Positions 41,041 to 49,878 of a DNA stretch of 64,000 nucleotides are shown one piece after another. The notes under the pieces are model-generated. The model saw nothing but the letters and a program-made list of their open reading frames with translations, made no database searches and was not told where the DNA came from. A program made the translations under genes and the position numbers. The first letter of the stretch is position 1; the number at the start of each line of letters is the position of its first letter. The stretch spans positions 272,711-336,710 of the forward strand of contig NZ_BPQX01000011.1 of the NCBI RefSeq assembly GCF_022179525.1, given 5' to 3'. This DNA is from Methylobacterium persicinum (lineage in GTDB: Bacteria; Pseudomonadota; Alphaproteobacteria; Rhizobiales; Beijerinckiaceae).

Positions 41041-41120
41041 CCGCCAGCCCCTCGCCCGCTCTGCCCCTGCGCTGGCATGACGGCGATGCGGCCGCAACCC
41101 ATGAGAGCCGACGAGCCGTC

Positions 41121-41639
41121 ATGCCCGCCGCCACCCACGTCCCCGAAGGCCCGGCCATGGGGCCCTGGCTGCGCCTCGCCTGCGCTGTGCTCCCCGTCGC
41201 GGCGACGGCCGTCATCGGATCCGTGTCGACGCAGGCCGAGATCTTCGGCTGGTATGCCGGCCTCGCCAAGCCGTGGTTCAACCCGCCGGACTGGGTGTTC
41301 CCGGTGGCTTGGACCATCCTCTACACGATGATCGCCATCGCCCTGTGGCGGCTCCTCGGCGCCCGGCCCCTGACGGGGCCGAGCCGCGGGGGGTGGCGGC
41401 TGGCCGTCGCCGCCTTCGCCGTGCAGATCGCCCTCAACGCCGCCTGGACGCCGGTCTTCTTCAGCGCCCACGCCGTCGGCCTGGGGCTGATCGTCGTCGC
41501 AGCCCTCCTCGTGATGGTGCTGTGGACGATCCGTCTCACATGGCGGTTCGACCGGGCGGCGGCGTGGCTGCTGATCCCCTATGCCGCCTGGGTCGCCTTC
41601 GCGACGATCCTGAACGCGGCGATCCTGCGCCTCAACTGA
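41121..41639 (+). CDS. tspO: TspO/MBR family tryptophan-rich sensory protein
   Basis: 172 residues with five membrane helices. The family core is AKPWFNPPDWVFPVAWTILYTMIAIALWRLL, with the W-x-P-P and P-x-W motifs; then AVQIALNAAWTPVFFSAHAVGLGLIVV and IPYAAWVAFATILNAAILRLN. TspO binds tetrapyrroles and tunes photosynthesis and stress genes in related bacteria. ATG 41121 is chosen; starts at 41034 (which would overlap the divergent PLP gene) and 41157 are also open. It converges with the PsiE-like gene 12 bp away. Confidence 0.9.
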   Translation: MPAATHVPEGPAMGPWLRLACAVLPVAATAVIGSVSTQAEIFGWYAGLAKPWFNPPDWVFPVAWTILYTMIAIALWRLLGARPLTGPSRGGWRLAVAAFAVQIALNAAWTPVFFSAHAVGLGLIVVAALLVMVLWTIRLTWRFDRAAAWLLIPYAAWVAFATILNAAILRLN

Positions 41640-41651
41640 GGGCGTAGGGGC

Positions 41652-42182
41652 TCACCCCCCGGCATGCTCGTGCGACTCCTCGCCGGCCGGCTTGCCGTCG
41701 TCCCGGGCGCGGTGGAGCAGGAAGATCGCAAAGACCATCACGATGATCAGGCCCGCTAATACGCCGAGTTCGATCATTGCCGCCTGGAAGAGGGCGTACT
41801 TCTCGGGCGGGAAATCCTTGGCGTGGGTGAGTTCCGACGATTGCAGGGTGATGACCAACACCCGCCGGATCGAGGCGATCAGCCCGACGATCAGGAACGG
41901 CTCGACGGTGAGCTTGCCCGACCGCATCGAGACCCGCACCGTGTGCAGGATCTCGATGATCATCAGCAGGAACAGCAGGCGGTCCACGACCTCGAGGATC
42001 TGGTCCGCCCCGCCCAGGGAGCGCAGGGCGCTCCAGGTCAGCACCACCGCCTCCGTCAGCGCGGCCAGGGCCGTCAGGGCGAGCAGAAGGCCGAGCGCCG
42101 CGTAGATCGCGTGCTCGGTGTGCAGGAAGATGAAGCTCGCCGCCCGCGTCAGGCGGCCTTGATCTTCGTCATGTTCGGCCAT
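41652..42182 (-). CDS. PsiE-like phosphate-starvation-inducible membrane protein
   Basis: 176 residues with four membrane helices: AIYAALGLLLALTALAALTEAVV, ILEVVDRLLFLLMIIEILHTV, LIVGLIASIRRVLVI and MIELGVLAGLIIVMVFAIFLL. The pattern D-R-x-L-F-x-x-x-I-x-E-I-L-H-T-V and R-R-V-L-V is that of the PsiE family. The C terminus is short, acidic and His-containing. Function is unproven. Start ATG 42182. It lies between tspO (convergent) and a repeat element. Confidence 0.8.
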   Translation of the reverse strand: MAEHDEDQGRLTRAASFIFLHTEHAIYAALGLLLALTALAALTEAVVLTWSALRSLGGADQILEVVDRLLFLLMIIEILHTVRVSMRSGKLTVEPFLIVGLIASIRRVLVITLQSSELTHAKDFPPEKYALFQAAMIELGVLAGLIIVMVFAIFLLHRARDDGKPAGEESHEHAGG

Positions 42183-42293
42183 CTCACCCCCCGGTTCTCA
42201 GCCTGTTTAGAGCGTGGCGCGGCGAAGGGAATACCGGTGCTCAAGTACGGCTGACACGGCCTCGGTTCGACCACTCCGGCACGACCGTCTCGT

Positions 42294-42386
42294 CGTCATT
42301 GCGAGGCGAAGCCGAAGCAATCCAGAGCACGCCCCTTCCGGACGTTGCGGCGCCGACTGGATTGCGCCGCGTCCCTCGCGATGACG
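42294..42386. repeat. Extragenic palindromic element (~93 bp), copy 3
   Basis: The left end CGTCATTGCGAGGCGAAG leads into GCAATCCAG, and the right end runs CTGGATTGCG to CGCGATGACG. The right arm is a diverged variant of the other copies. It lies in the 224-bp gap between the PsiE-like and DUF4337 genes, both minus strand. Confidence 0.8.
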
Positions 42387-42406
42387 AGAGGATTTCCCTC
42401 CGCCGC

Positions 42407-42970
42407 TCAGTGTAGGAACGACAGGGCGTGCGGCGCGAGATAGCCGAAGCCGAGCAGGACCGCGCCCGCGAGGCCGAGCGCACCACCCGCGAAGACCAGC
42501 GCCGTGATGCCGGTGATGACCTCGGCGGAGGCCAGCACGATTCCGATCTGGAAGGCGGCCGAGCCCAGCTCGTAGTGGTGATAGCGCAGCAGGGAGAGGT
42601 CGCGGCGCTCCTCCGCCGCCTTCGCCTTGGCCGAGAGTTCCTTGCGGCCCTCGCCGGTGGAGGGCTCGGAATCGTAGCGGGCGATAGTCTTGGCCCAGTC
42701 GGCGCGCCTGGCCTGGATCGCCTCCTGGCTGGTGCCGGGCGGCAGGAGGGCCACCGCCTCGTCGGCAGTCCGGATCACCGTCATGCGGATGGTCCTGGCC
42801 TGGAAGAAGGCCCACAGGTTCGACGCCTCGACGTTCGCGCCGAGCGCCTCGGTCTGCGAGGCCTTCCCCAGCGTCTCGCTGAAGGCCAGGAACAGGGCCA
42901 GCACCGAGATCAGCAGCGCCACGCGCTTGTTCGAACCTTCCACCGCCCCGTGTCCGCCCGACATCGCCAA
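42407..42970 (-). CDS. DUF4337 family membrane protein
   Basis: 187 residues: one helix near the N terminus (VALLISVLALFLAFSETLGKA), a long polar central segment (EASNLWAFFQARTIRMT, KAKAAEERRDLSLLRYHHYELGSAAFQ), and two C-terminal helices (IGIVLASAEVITGITALVF and GGALGLAGAVLLGFGYLAPHAL). The block order matches DUF4337. Either Met 1 or Met 3 (42964) could start it. Function unknown. It is downstream of the RND genes on the same strand but behind a gap with a short tandem duplication. Confidence 0.82.
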   Translation of the reverse strand: MAMSGGHGAVEGSNKRVALLISVLALFLAFSETLGKASQTEALGANVEASNLWAFFQARTIRMTVIRTADEAVALLPPGTSQEAIQARRADWAKTIARYDSEPSTGEGRKELSAKAKAAEERRDLSLLRYHHYELGSAAFQIGIVLASAEVITGITALVFAGGALGLAGAVLLGFGYLAPHALSFLH

Positions 42971-43021
42971 TCGCCCCGCTGATGAGTCCCCGGCGGGGGA
43001 GACACCCTATCGGGGCGCGAA

Positions 43022-43050
43022 GCGCAAGGGTGCAGCGCAAGGGTGCAGCG
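43022..43050. repeat. 13-bp tandem duplication
   Basis: GCGCAAGGGTGCA occurs twice in a row (43022-43034, 43035-43047), followed by a partial third unit GCG. It lies between the RND permease stop and the DUF4337 start, where it changes spacing only. Confidence 0.85.
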
Positions 43051-43061
43051 GTCGGCCGGGA

Positions 43062-46000
43062 CTATTCCGCCGCCACCCGCGGCGGCTGGTGGCCATCGTT
43101 GGACGCCTGGGGATGGCCGAAATCCGGCGCGTCGAGGGGGTCGTCGCGCTCGCCCACGAACCGGCCGAAGAGGCGGCCGGTCAAGCGCGAGAGGTCGTCC
43201 ATCAGCACGAAGATCGCCGGCACGAACACCAGGGACAGACCGGTGGAGACGATCAGGCCGCCGATCACTGCGATGGCCATCGGCGAGCGGAACTCGCCGC
43301 CGATGCCGAGCGCCATCGCCGACGGCACCATGCCCGCAGCCATGGCGATGGTCGTCATCACGATGGGCCGGGCCCGCTTGCGGCCGGCATCGACGATGGC
43401 GGTCGTGCGGTCGACGCCATCGCGGATCTGCTCGACGGCGAAATCCACGAGCATGATGGCGTTCTTCGTCACCACGCCCATCAGCATCAGGATGCCGATC
43501 ACCACCGGCATGGAGATCGGCTTCTGGACGATCAGCAGCGCCAGGATCGCGCCGCCGATGGAGAGCGGCAGGGAGAACAGGATGGTCAGCGGCTGCAGGA
43601 AGTTGCCGAACAGCAGGATCAGCACGCCGAAGACCATCATCAGCCCGGCGCCCATGGCCAGGGCGAAGCCTTCGAACACCTCGCCCATCACCTCGGCATC
43701 GCCGGTCTGCTTGATGGTGACGCCCTGCGGCAGGTCCTTCGCCGCGGGCAGCTTCAGGACCTGCGAGATCAGCTCGCCCAAGGCATCCGAACCCTGCATG
43801 TCGCCCTCGATGGCGACGCGCACCGCCCGATCGTAGCGGTCGATGGCGGTGGGCCCCTGGCCGAGGGTGATGTCGGCCACGGTGGCCAGCGGCACCGCCT
43901 GTCCGCCCTTCACCGGCACCTTCATGGCGCCGAGTTCGGCGAGGTGGCCGCGGAGGGTCTCGGGCAACTCGACGCGGATCGGGATCTGCCGATCGACGGC
44001 GTTGAACTTGGCGAGGTTGAGCCCGATGTCGCCGATGGTGCCGACCCGCACCGTCTCGGCGATGGTGTCGGTGGAGACGCCGAGATCGGCCGCCACGGCC
44101 GGCTTCGGGCGGATGCGGATCTCGGTGCGGTCGAGGGGCGCCGTCGACATGACGTTGACGAGGTGGGGCACGCCCGCCGCCTCGCGCTGGAGCCGGGCGG
44201 CGACGTCGGCCACCACCGCCTTGTCCGGACCGGCGACGATGAGCGCGAGATCCCGCTGGCCGCCCTCCCGGAGAGCCCAGAACCGGATGTCGGGTTCCTG
44301 GCGGAGGATCGCCGCCACCTCGGCATCCACCTGCTTCTGGGTGCGATGGCGGGTGTTCTTCGGCGTCAGGTTGATGGTGAGGCTCGCGAGCCGCACCTCC
44401 TTCTTGCCGGGCAATTGCCGGCCGCCGTCCACGAAGACGCTCTTCACCTCCGGCAGCTTGCGGATCTCGTCCACCAGCTTGTCGCTGACGCGCACCGTGT
44501 CGGGCAGCCGCGCCCCCGGCGGCAGCTCCACCACGAACAGGGTGCGGGCCTGATCCTCCGCCGGCAGGAAGCCCGCCGGGAGAAGGCCCGTCGACATGAT
44601 CGAGCCGACGAAGCAGGCGAGGCCGAGGACCAGCGTGATGTACTTGTGCCGGACAGACCAGCGGACAAGGCGGGTATAGCCCCGCATCACCGGGCCTTCA
44701 TGGCTGTGGTCGGGCCCGTGGTCGCGCAGGAAATAGGCGGCCAGCAGCGGCGTGATCAGGCGGGCCACCAGCAGCGACATGAACACCGCCGCCGCGATGG
44801 TGAGGCCGAACTGCTTGAAGTACTGCCCGGCGATACCGCCCATGAACGAGACTGGGGAGAAGATGGCGATGATCGTCGCCGTGATCGCGATGACGGCCAG
44901 CCCGATCTCGTCGGCGGCCTCCAGCGAGGCGCGGTAGGGCGATTTCCCCATCCGCATGTGCCGGACGATGTTCTCGATCTCGACGATGGCGTCGTCCACG
45001 AGGATGCCTGTCACCAGGGTGATCGCGAGCAGGCTCACGGCGTTCAGGGAGAAGCCCATCGCGGACATCGCCCAGAAGGTGGGGATCACCGACAGGGGAA
45101 GGGCCACCGCCGCGATCACCGTCGCCCGCCAGTCGCGCAGGAACAGGAACACGACGATGACGGCGAGCGCCGCCCCCTCGATCAGCCCCATCATCGCCGA
45201 GTGGTAGTTGCCGATGGTGTTGGTGACGCTGGTATCGATCAGGTCGAAGCGCACATCCGGGTTGGCTTCGTGCAGGGCTTCGATCTTCTTCGCCACACCC
45301 ACGGAGACGTCTGCGTCGCTCGCCCCGGTCGCCCGGGAGATGGCGAAGGCCACCACCGGCTCGCCGTTGAAGCGGGCGAAGGTGCGCGGCTCCTCGGCCG
45401 TGTCGCTCAGCGTCGCCAGCTCGTCCAGGCGGACCTTGCGGTTGCCGGGGACGACGATGGAGGTGGCGGCCAGGGTCTGCAGGCTCGCCGAGGCCGCGAG
45501 GGTGCGGATCGATTGCTCCTGCCCGCCGATCTCGGCCCGGCCGCCCGCCATGTCGGCGGAGGTGAGACGCAACTGCCGGTTCACATCCGCTGCGGTGATG
45601 CCGAGGGAGAGGAGCCTGTCGGGCTTCAGGGTGACACGGATCTCGCGGGCCACGCCGCCGAGACGCTCCACGCCGCCGACACCCTTCACCCCCTGCAGGC
45701 CCCGGGCGACCACGTCGTCCACGAACCATGAAAGGTCTTCGAGCGTCATCGCCGGCGCGGAAGCGCCGTAGATCATGATCGGCAGGCCCGCGATCTCGAC
45801 GCGGGAGATGATGGGCTCATCGATGGTCCGCGGCAGGTTCTGGCGGATCTTGGCGATGGCGTCCTTCACGTCGTTGACGGCCCGATCCTGGTTGATCTCC
45901 AGGCGGAACTCGATCGTCGTCGTGGAAATACCCTCGGTGATGGTCGAGAGGACGTGCTTCACGCCCTTCACGCCCGCCACCGAATCCTCGACCCATTTCG

Positions 46001-46196
46001 TCACCTGGGTCTGCAATTCGGAGGGCGCCGCCCCCGACTGGGTGATCGTCACCGAGACGATCGGGATGTCGATGTTGGGGAATCGCGTGATCGGCAGGGA
46101 GCGGAAGCTCACCAGCCCCAGCACCATGAGCACGAGGAACAGGACGACCGACGGCAGCGGCTTGCGGATCGCCCAGGCGGAAACGTTCAGGCGCAT
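43062..46196 (-). CDS. RND efflux transporter permease (AcrB/MexF-type)
   Basis: 1044 residues, full length for a hydrophobe/amphiphile-efflux RND pump with 12 membrane helices and two large periplasmic loops. It begins LNVSAWAIRKPLPSVVLFLVLMVLGLVSFRSLPITRFP. The TM4 proton-relay pair is in VTGILVDDAIVEIENIVRHM, and the TM10 lysine is in GVVTKNAIMLVDFAVEQ. The tail is AAE-rich. It pairs with the adaptor gene 9 bp upstream, but no outer-membrane factor gene is adjacent, so a TolC-like partner must come from elsewhere. Drug or solvent substrates are unknown. Confidence 0.95.
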   Translation of the reverse strand: MRLNVSAWAIRKPLPSVVLFLVLMVLGLVSFRSLPITRFPNIDIPIVSVTITQSGAAPSELQTQVTKWVEDSVAGVKGVKHVLSTITEGISTTTIEFRLEINQDRAVNDVKDAIAKIRQNLPRTIDEPIISRVEIAGLPIMIYGASAPAMTLEDLSWFVDDVVARGLQGVKGVGGVERLGGVAREIRVTLKPDRLLSLGITAADVNRQLRLTSADMAGGRAEIGGQEQSIRTLAASASLQTLAATSIVVPGNRKVRLDELATLSDTAEEPRTFARFNGEPVVAFAISRATGASDADVSVGVAKKIEALHEANPDVRFDLIDTSVTNTIGNYHSAMMGLIEGAALAVIVVFLFLRDWRATVIAAVALPLSVIPTFWAMSAMGFSLNAVSLLAITLVTGILVDDAIVEIENIVRHMRMGKSPYRASLEAADEIGLAVIAITATIIAIFSPVSFMGGIAGQYFKQFGLTIAAAVFMSLLVARLITPLLAAYFLRDHGPDHSHEGPVMRGYTRLVRWSVRHKYITLVLGLACFVGSIMSTGLLPAGFLPAEDQARTLFVVELPPGARLPDTVRVSDKLVDEIRKLPEVKSVFVDGGRQLPGKKEVRLASLTINLTPKNTRHRTQKQVDAEVAAILRQEPDIRFWALREGGQRDLALIVAGPDKAVVADVAARLQREAAGVPHLVNVMSTAPLDRTEIRIRPKPAVAADLGVSTDTIAETVRVGTIGDIGLNLAKFNAVDRQIPIRVELPETLRGHLAELGAMKVPVKGGQAVPLATVADITLGQGPTAIDRYDRAVRVAIEGDMQGSDALGELISQVLKLPAAKDLPQGVTIKQTGDAEVMGEVFEGFALAMGAGLMMVFGVLILLFGNFLQPLTILFSLPLSIGGAILALLIVQKPISMPVVIGILMLMGVVTKNAIMLVDFAVEQIRDGVDRTTAIVDAGRKRARPIVMTTIAMAAGMVPSAMALGIGGEFRSPMAIAVIGGLIVSTGLSLVFVPAIFVLMDDLSRLTGRLFGRFVGERDDPLDAPDFGHPQASNDGHQPPRVAAE

Positions 46197-46205
46197 GGTC
46201 GGTCC

Positions 46206-47402
46206 TCAGCGCGCCTCGGCGATGGGCCCGGACGGTGGGGTATCCACCGCGCGGACCCGGTCGCCATCCCGCAGGAAGCTGCCGGCGCGGGCCACGACCC
46301 GTTCCCCGGCCGCGACACCCTCACGGATCTCGGTCACCCCGTCGGCGGAGAGGCCCGTGGTCACCGTCCGCGCCTCGACCCGCCCGTCCTTCACCACCAG
46401 CAGGCTCGCCTGCCCGTCCGCGGCGTAGATCAGGCTCGCCACGGGAACTGATACGCCTTCCCGCCGGGCGATCTCGACGGTGCCGCGGGCGAAAGCGCCA
46501 ATCCTGAGGGCGGGATCGGGGGCGAGCCGGATGCGGACCTTGCCGAGGCGCGTCATGCGGTCGACCTCCGGGTAGACCCGGCGGACGGAGCCGGCGACCT
46601 CGCGGCCCTGGTCCAGGCTGAGCCGGGCCGGATCGCCCACCTTCATCCGGGCGAGCCAGTTCTCCGGCACCTCGCCCTCGAGTTCGATCTCGCCCCGGGC
46701 GATCAGCCGAAACAGGGGCTCGCCCACCGCCGTCGCCGTGGCGCCGACCCGGGCGGTGCGGCGGCTGACGATCCCGGCTTCCGGCGCGCGGATGTCGGTG
46801 CGGGCCCGGCGCAGGGCGATCTCCGCCCCGGCCGCCTTCGCGGTGGCGAGGTCGGCCTCCGCGGCCTTGAGCCCGCCGCGGGCCGCGGCGAGGCGGCCGA
46901 CCGCTCCCTGCGCGGCCGAGGCCCGTTGCTCGAGCACCGCTGCGGTGGCGTTGCCGGTCTTCATCAGAGACTGGGCGCGTTCCAGGGAGAGGCGCGCCTC
47001 CACCTCCGCGGCCTCGGCCTGGACGATCTGGCTCTGCGCCTGGACGATGGCCGCTTCCGCCCGGGCGACGGCCGCAGCGTTCGAGGCTTCCTGCGTGGCG
47101 ATCATCTCGCTCGACAGGCGGGCCAGCACCTGTCCCTGAGCGACCCGGTCGCCCTCCTCCACCAGCAATTCGGTGATCCGGAGGCCCTCGACCTCCGGGG
47201 CGACCAGGATCTCGTCACGGGGCACGAGGGTGCCCGTGACGACCGCGGTCTCCACGATCTCCTGCTTTCGCGCGGCGACCACGGTCACGGCGGGGGCCAG
47301 GGCCGCCGCATCGGGCACGGTGGCGGGCTCAACCGCCTGAGCCGGGACGGAGATCAGCGCGAAAGCGAGGGCGCAGGCGATACGCGACAAGGGGATCGTC
47401 AA
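46206..47402 (-). CDS. RND efflux periplasmic adaptor subunit
   Basis: 398 residues with signal peptide (MTIPLSRIACALAFALISVPAQA). The membrane-fusion fold shows a lipoyl half-motif (EGLRITELLVEEGDRVAQGQVLARL), a long alpha-hairpin (ATQEASNAAAVARAEAAIVQAQSQI region), a second lipoyl half (ADIRAPEAG-type segment IRAPEAGIVSRRTARVG) and a beta-barrel domain (RIRLAPDPALRIGAFARGTVEI). There is no lipobox, so it is probably soluble periplasmic. It is translated just before the pump and they act together. Confidence 0.93.
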   Translation of the reverse strand: MTIPLSRIACALAFALISVPAQAVEPATVPDAAALAPAVTVVAARKQEIVETAVVTGTLVPRDEILVAPEVEGLRITELLVEEGDRVAQGQVLARLSSEMIATQEASNAAAVARAEAAIVQAQSQIVQAEAAEVEARLSLERAQSLMKTGNATAAVLEQRASAAQGAVGRLAAARGGLKAAEADLATAKAAGAEIALRRARTDIRAPEAGIVSRRTARVGATATAVGEPLFRLIARGEIELEGEVPENWLARMKVGDPARLSLDQGREVAGSVRRVYPEVDRMTRLGKVRIRLAPDPALRIGAFARGTVEIARREGVSVPVASLIYAADGQASLLVVKDGRVEARTVTTGLSADGVTEIREGVAAGERVVARAGSFLRDGDRVRAVDTPPSGPIAEAR

Positions 47403-47569
47403 GGCTGAAGGCTCGCTGTCGCCGGGCTGTGATCGAGGCAGTCTACATCATTTCCGCGCCCGGCGTTTTGATGGCAGGATTTTGCTTCCGAAGAGATACG
47501 GCAAAGCTGAAACCAAATTCGGCAAACCACGTTGAGGATTTATAGACCGTCCATTGGAGGGGCTGCCCC

Positions 47570-47752
47570 ATGAGCATCTTTCAGATCAGGCAGAAGAATA
47601 ACGGCCCGGTTCTCTGGACCGGCTCGGCTCCCGATGAGCAGTCAGCCCTCGACGCGATGGCACGCGAAGCTGGTTATCGCGACTTCGCTGCCCTCTCGGA
47701 CATTCTGAGCGCCGATGGCGTGCAGGCCGACCGCCTCGAACAGCTTTCGTAA
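47570..47752 (+). CDS. Small hypothetical protein
   Basis: 60 residues: MSIFQIRQKNNGPVLWTGSAPDEQSALDAMAREAGYRDFAALSDILSADG is the bulk, seen here in part. GGAGGGG lies 12 bp upstream of the ATG, a good ribosome-binding site. No domain is recognised. It converges with the glycosyltransferase operon 11 bp away. Confidence 0.65.
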   Translation: MSIFQIRQKNNGPVLWTGSAPDEQSALDAMAREAGYRDFAALSDILSADGVQADRLEQLS

Positions 47753-47763
47753 GAACTCGATCT

Positions 47764-48798
47764 TTATTGCGTGGCGAGCCCATCGAGGAACGCGGCGCAG
47801 CGACCGAGTGCCACGGGCTCGTAGAGACCTGCAATAATTGTCGCGTTTAGGGCCAGACCTTCGGCAACGAGGGCTGGCCATTCGTGTTCCGCTGGCCACG
47901 TCGGCCTGACGATTGCGGCTCCGAGCCGTCCCAAAGCCTTCGCCTTTTCCGTCTGCTCTCCATAAGCCCGCAGTTCCGGGAGGCACACGAATCGCTTCCC
48001 GTGGGCGGCCGCGAGGGCGACGAGGCCGTCGCCGGCGCCTCCGACGAGGAGCGCCGCCTCGGCCAGATGGGCACCGACATCCGAAACCCAGCCGTGAATG
48101 CGGAGATTCGGCGGGAGGTCCGATTGGCCCGAGACCGGCCCCAGGACATGCCATTGCCGGTCGGGCACTTGCCGCGCCGCCGCAGCGATGGCGGCGAGGT
48201 CACCGCCCTCCCCCCCGCGACCGAAGACGACGACGATGTTCCGCCCTTCCGTGCTTCCCCCGTTCGGCGCCAAGCCGAGGAAGCCGGCATAAAACGTCTT
48301 CGCCCTCACCCAGTCGGGGACGCCCGGCGCTTCCAGGGCAGCGGGAAACGGCGCGAGAAGACGGGACGCGCTCCGAAACGCTTCGAGATGCGGCCGGTCG
48401 GTCCGCTCACCAGCGAGGCGGACCACCACCGTCGGGACCGATAATAAGCGTGCGAACAGTGCGACCTCGACGGAGACGTCCACCACCAGGAGAGCCGGGT
48501 CGGTCCTGTCCACCCACTCTGCGATTTGCGCCATCCGGCGGCGCAGGCCGGGATGGCGCAGGGGCGCATAGTGCATCGCGTCCGGCCGCTCGGCCTCGCC
48601 GTCGAAGCCGGCGAAGGCGGCGCCCTCATCGAGGGGCCGATCATCGGGAAGGTCGAGGACGTTCGGACCCGCCTCGCCGAGTCCCGCCAGGGTGCCCATG
48701 ATCGTACAGGGGCACGACAGCTGCGCGGCGACGGCCCGGGCGCGCTGCAGGTGACCCGCCCCCTGATGGTGGACGTACCAGCCGATGCCGCGAGTCAC
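47764..48798 (-). CDS. Glycosyltransferase (GT-B, family-28-like) of a three-gene operon
   Basis: 344 residues from GTG 48798, overlapping the stop of the upstream gene (GTGA). It starts VTRGIGWYVHHQGAGHLQRARAVAAQL, the G-x-G-H-x-x-R loop seen in GT28-like enzymes. It continues with ALLVVDVSVEVALFARLLSVPTVVVRLAG and ends in a donor domain with VVVFGRGGEGGDLAAIAAAARQ, HGWVSDVGAHLAEAALLVGGAGDGLVALAAAHGKRFVCLPE. The acceptor is unknown. It is the last gene of an operon with a GT2 and a GT4 enzyme. Confidence 0.75.
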   Translation of the reverse strand: MTRGIGWYVHHQGAGHLQRARAVAAQLSCPCTIMGTLAGLGEAGPNVLDLPDDRPLDEGAAFAGFDGEAERPDAMHYAPLRHPGLRRRMAQIAEWVDRTDPALLVVDVSVEVALFARLLSVPTVVVRLAGERTDRPHLEAFRSASRLLAPFPAALEAPGVPDWVRAKTFYAGFLGLAPNGGSTEGRNIVVVFGRGGEGGDLAAIAAAARQVPDRQWHVLGPVSGQSDLPPNLRIHGWVSDVGAHLAEAALLVGGAGDGLVALAAAHGKRFVCLPELRAYGEQTEKAKALGRLGAAIVRPTWPAEHEWPALVAEGLALNATIIAGLYEPVALGRCAAFLDGLATQ

Positions 48799-49865
48799 GC
48801 CGCGTCCTTCACATCGCCGCGGCGCCCAATCCGCTCCGCCAGGGAAGTGAGGTCGGCAAGTGCCCGGTCGATGTCGCAGACCGGAGCCGGAGAAGACCGG
48901 GTCCCGATGAGCCGTTCCGCCCGTTCCACAAAGGCGATGGCATTGGGGCACCCTGCGGCAAGCACCGCCGCGAGATCGCCGGCGTCGAGGCCAAGGGCGG
49001 CGCAAGCATCGGTCCGCTCCGCGTCGGGCAGGCCGTAGGCCCGGCGCAGGGCCGCCCGGCGCCGCACCAGCGTCTCCCAAAAAGTGGCCTCCGGAAGCAG
49101 ATAGCCCTCCCCCGCCACGGCGCGGGCACGCCGCTCCATCTCCGTCGCCATGCCCCCTGCCACCCGGCCCTCCCGCCGGGCCGAGACGTGGACGTGGACG
49201 TCCGGGCAGTGACGCAGGCGCGCCCCGGAGTCGCGCATGAGACCCACTAGGGCATTGTCCTCGCCGCAGGGGAGCGGCGGCAGGCCGCCGACGGCACGGT
49301 AAAGGGAGACGGGAAAGGCGAGACTCGCCCCCGTATGGTCCCCGTGGCGGGGGGCGGGATCGTGGGGTGCCGGGTCGAGGAGTTCTTCGAGGCGGCGTAC
49401 CCCCGCCCAGTAACGCTCAACCCGCCCGTTCAAGTCGGTCACCCCCGGGGCGAGGGCCTCGTCGCCGTCGATGACGAGGCGTCCGCCCACGACGTCGGCC
49501 TGCTCCAGCGCGCGGAGGTTGGCGGAGATCCAGTTGTCCGGCAGCCGCGCATCCGCGTCGGTGGTCAGGAGGATGCCGTCCTCCCCGCCGATCTCGTCCA
49601 GCCAGTCCGCGCCCGCGTCCAGCGCCATGCGCCGGGCGGTCCCCACATGGGCGTCGGGCGGGGCGAGGCTCGCCTCGATCAGCCTCACATCCAGGCGGTC
49701 GAAGCGCCTGGCGCGGACGGCATCGGCCGTCCCGTCGGTGCAGTTGTTGGCCAGCACGACGACCCGCACCGGTCCCTCCGCATCCTGGCCCGCGAGGGTA
49801 GCGAGGAGGAACGGCAGACGCTCGGCCTCGTTCCGGGCTGGCACGCAGACGACGCAGGGGCGCAT
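48795..49865 (-). CDS. Family 2-type glycosyltransferase
   Basis: 356 residues, GT-A fold. MRPCVVCVPARNEAERLPFLLATL opens the nucleotide-binding domain, VVVLANNCTDGTAD follows, and LLTTDADARLPDNW is the D-x-D metal motif with context. GDHTGASLAFPVSLYRAVGGLPPLPCGEDNALV holds the E-D acceptor-binding pair. No membrane segments are seen. The start is ATG 49865, 13 bp after the previous gene. Confidence 0.85.
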   Translation of the reverse strand: MRPCVVCVPARNEAERLPFLLATLAGQDAEGPVRVVVLANNCTDGTADAVRARRFDRLDVRLIEASLAPPDAHVGTARRMALDAGADWLDEIGGEDGILLTTDADARLPDNWISANLRALEQADVVGGRLVIDGDEALAPGVTDLNGRVERYWAGVRRLEELLDPAPHDPAPRHGDHTGASLAFPVSLYRAVGGLPPLPCGEDNALVGLMRDSGARLRHCPDVHVHVSARREGRVAGGMATEMERRARAVAGEGYLLPEATFWETLVRRRAALRRAYGLPDAERTDACAALGLDAGDLAAVLAAGCPNAIAFVERAERLIGTRSSPAPVCDIDRALADLTSLAERIGRRGDVKDAA

Positions 49866-49878
49866 CCTCGGCCCCCCG

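Noticed and set aside
42690-45731. 1013-codon open frame opposite the RND permease
   Set aside because: Extremely His/Asp/Gln-rich translation, typical of antisense of membrane-protein codons. The RND pump has all expected residues.
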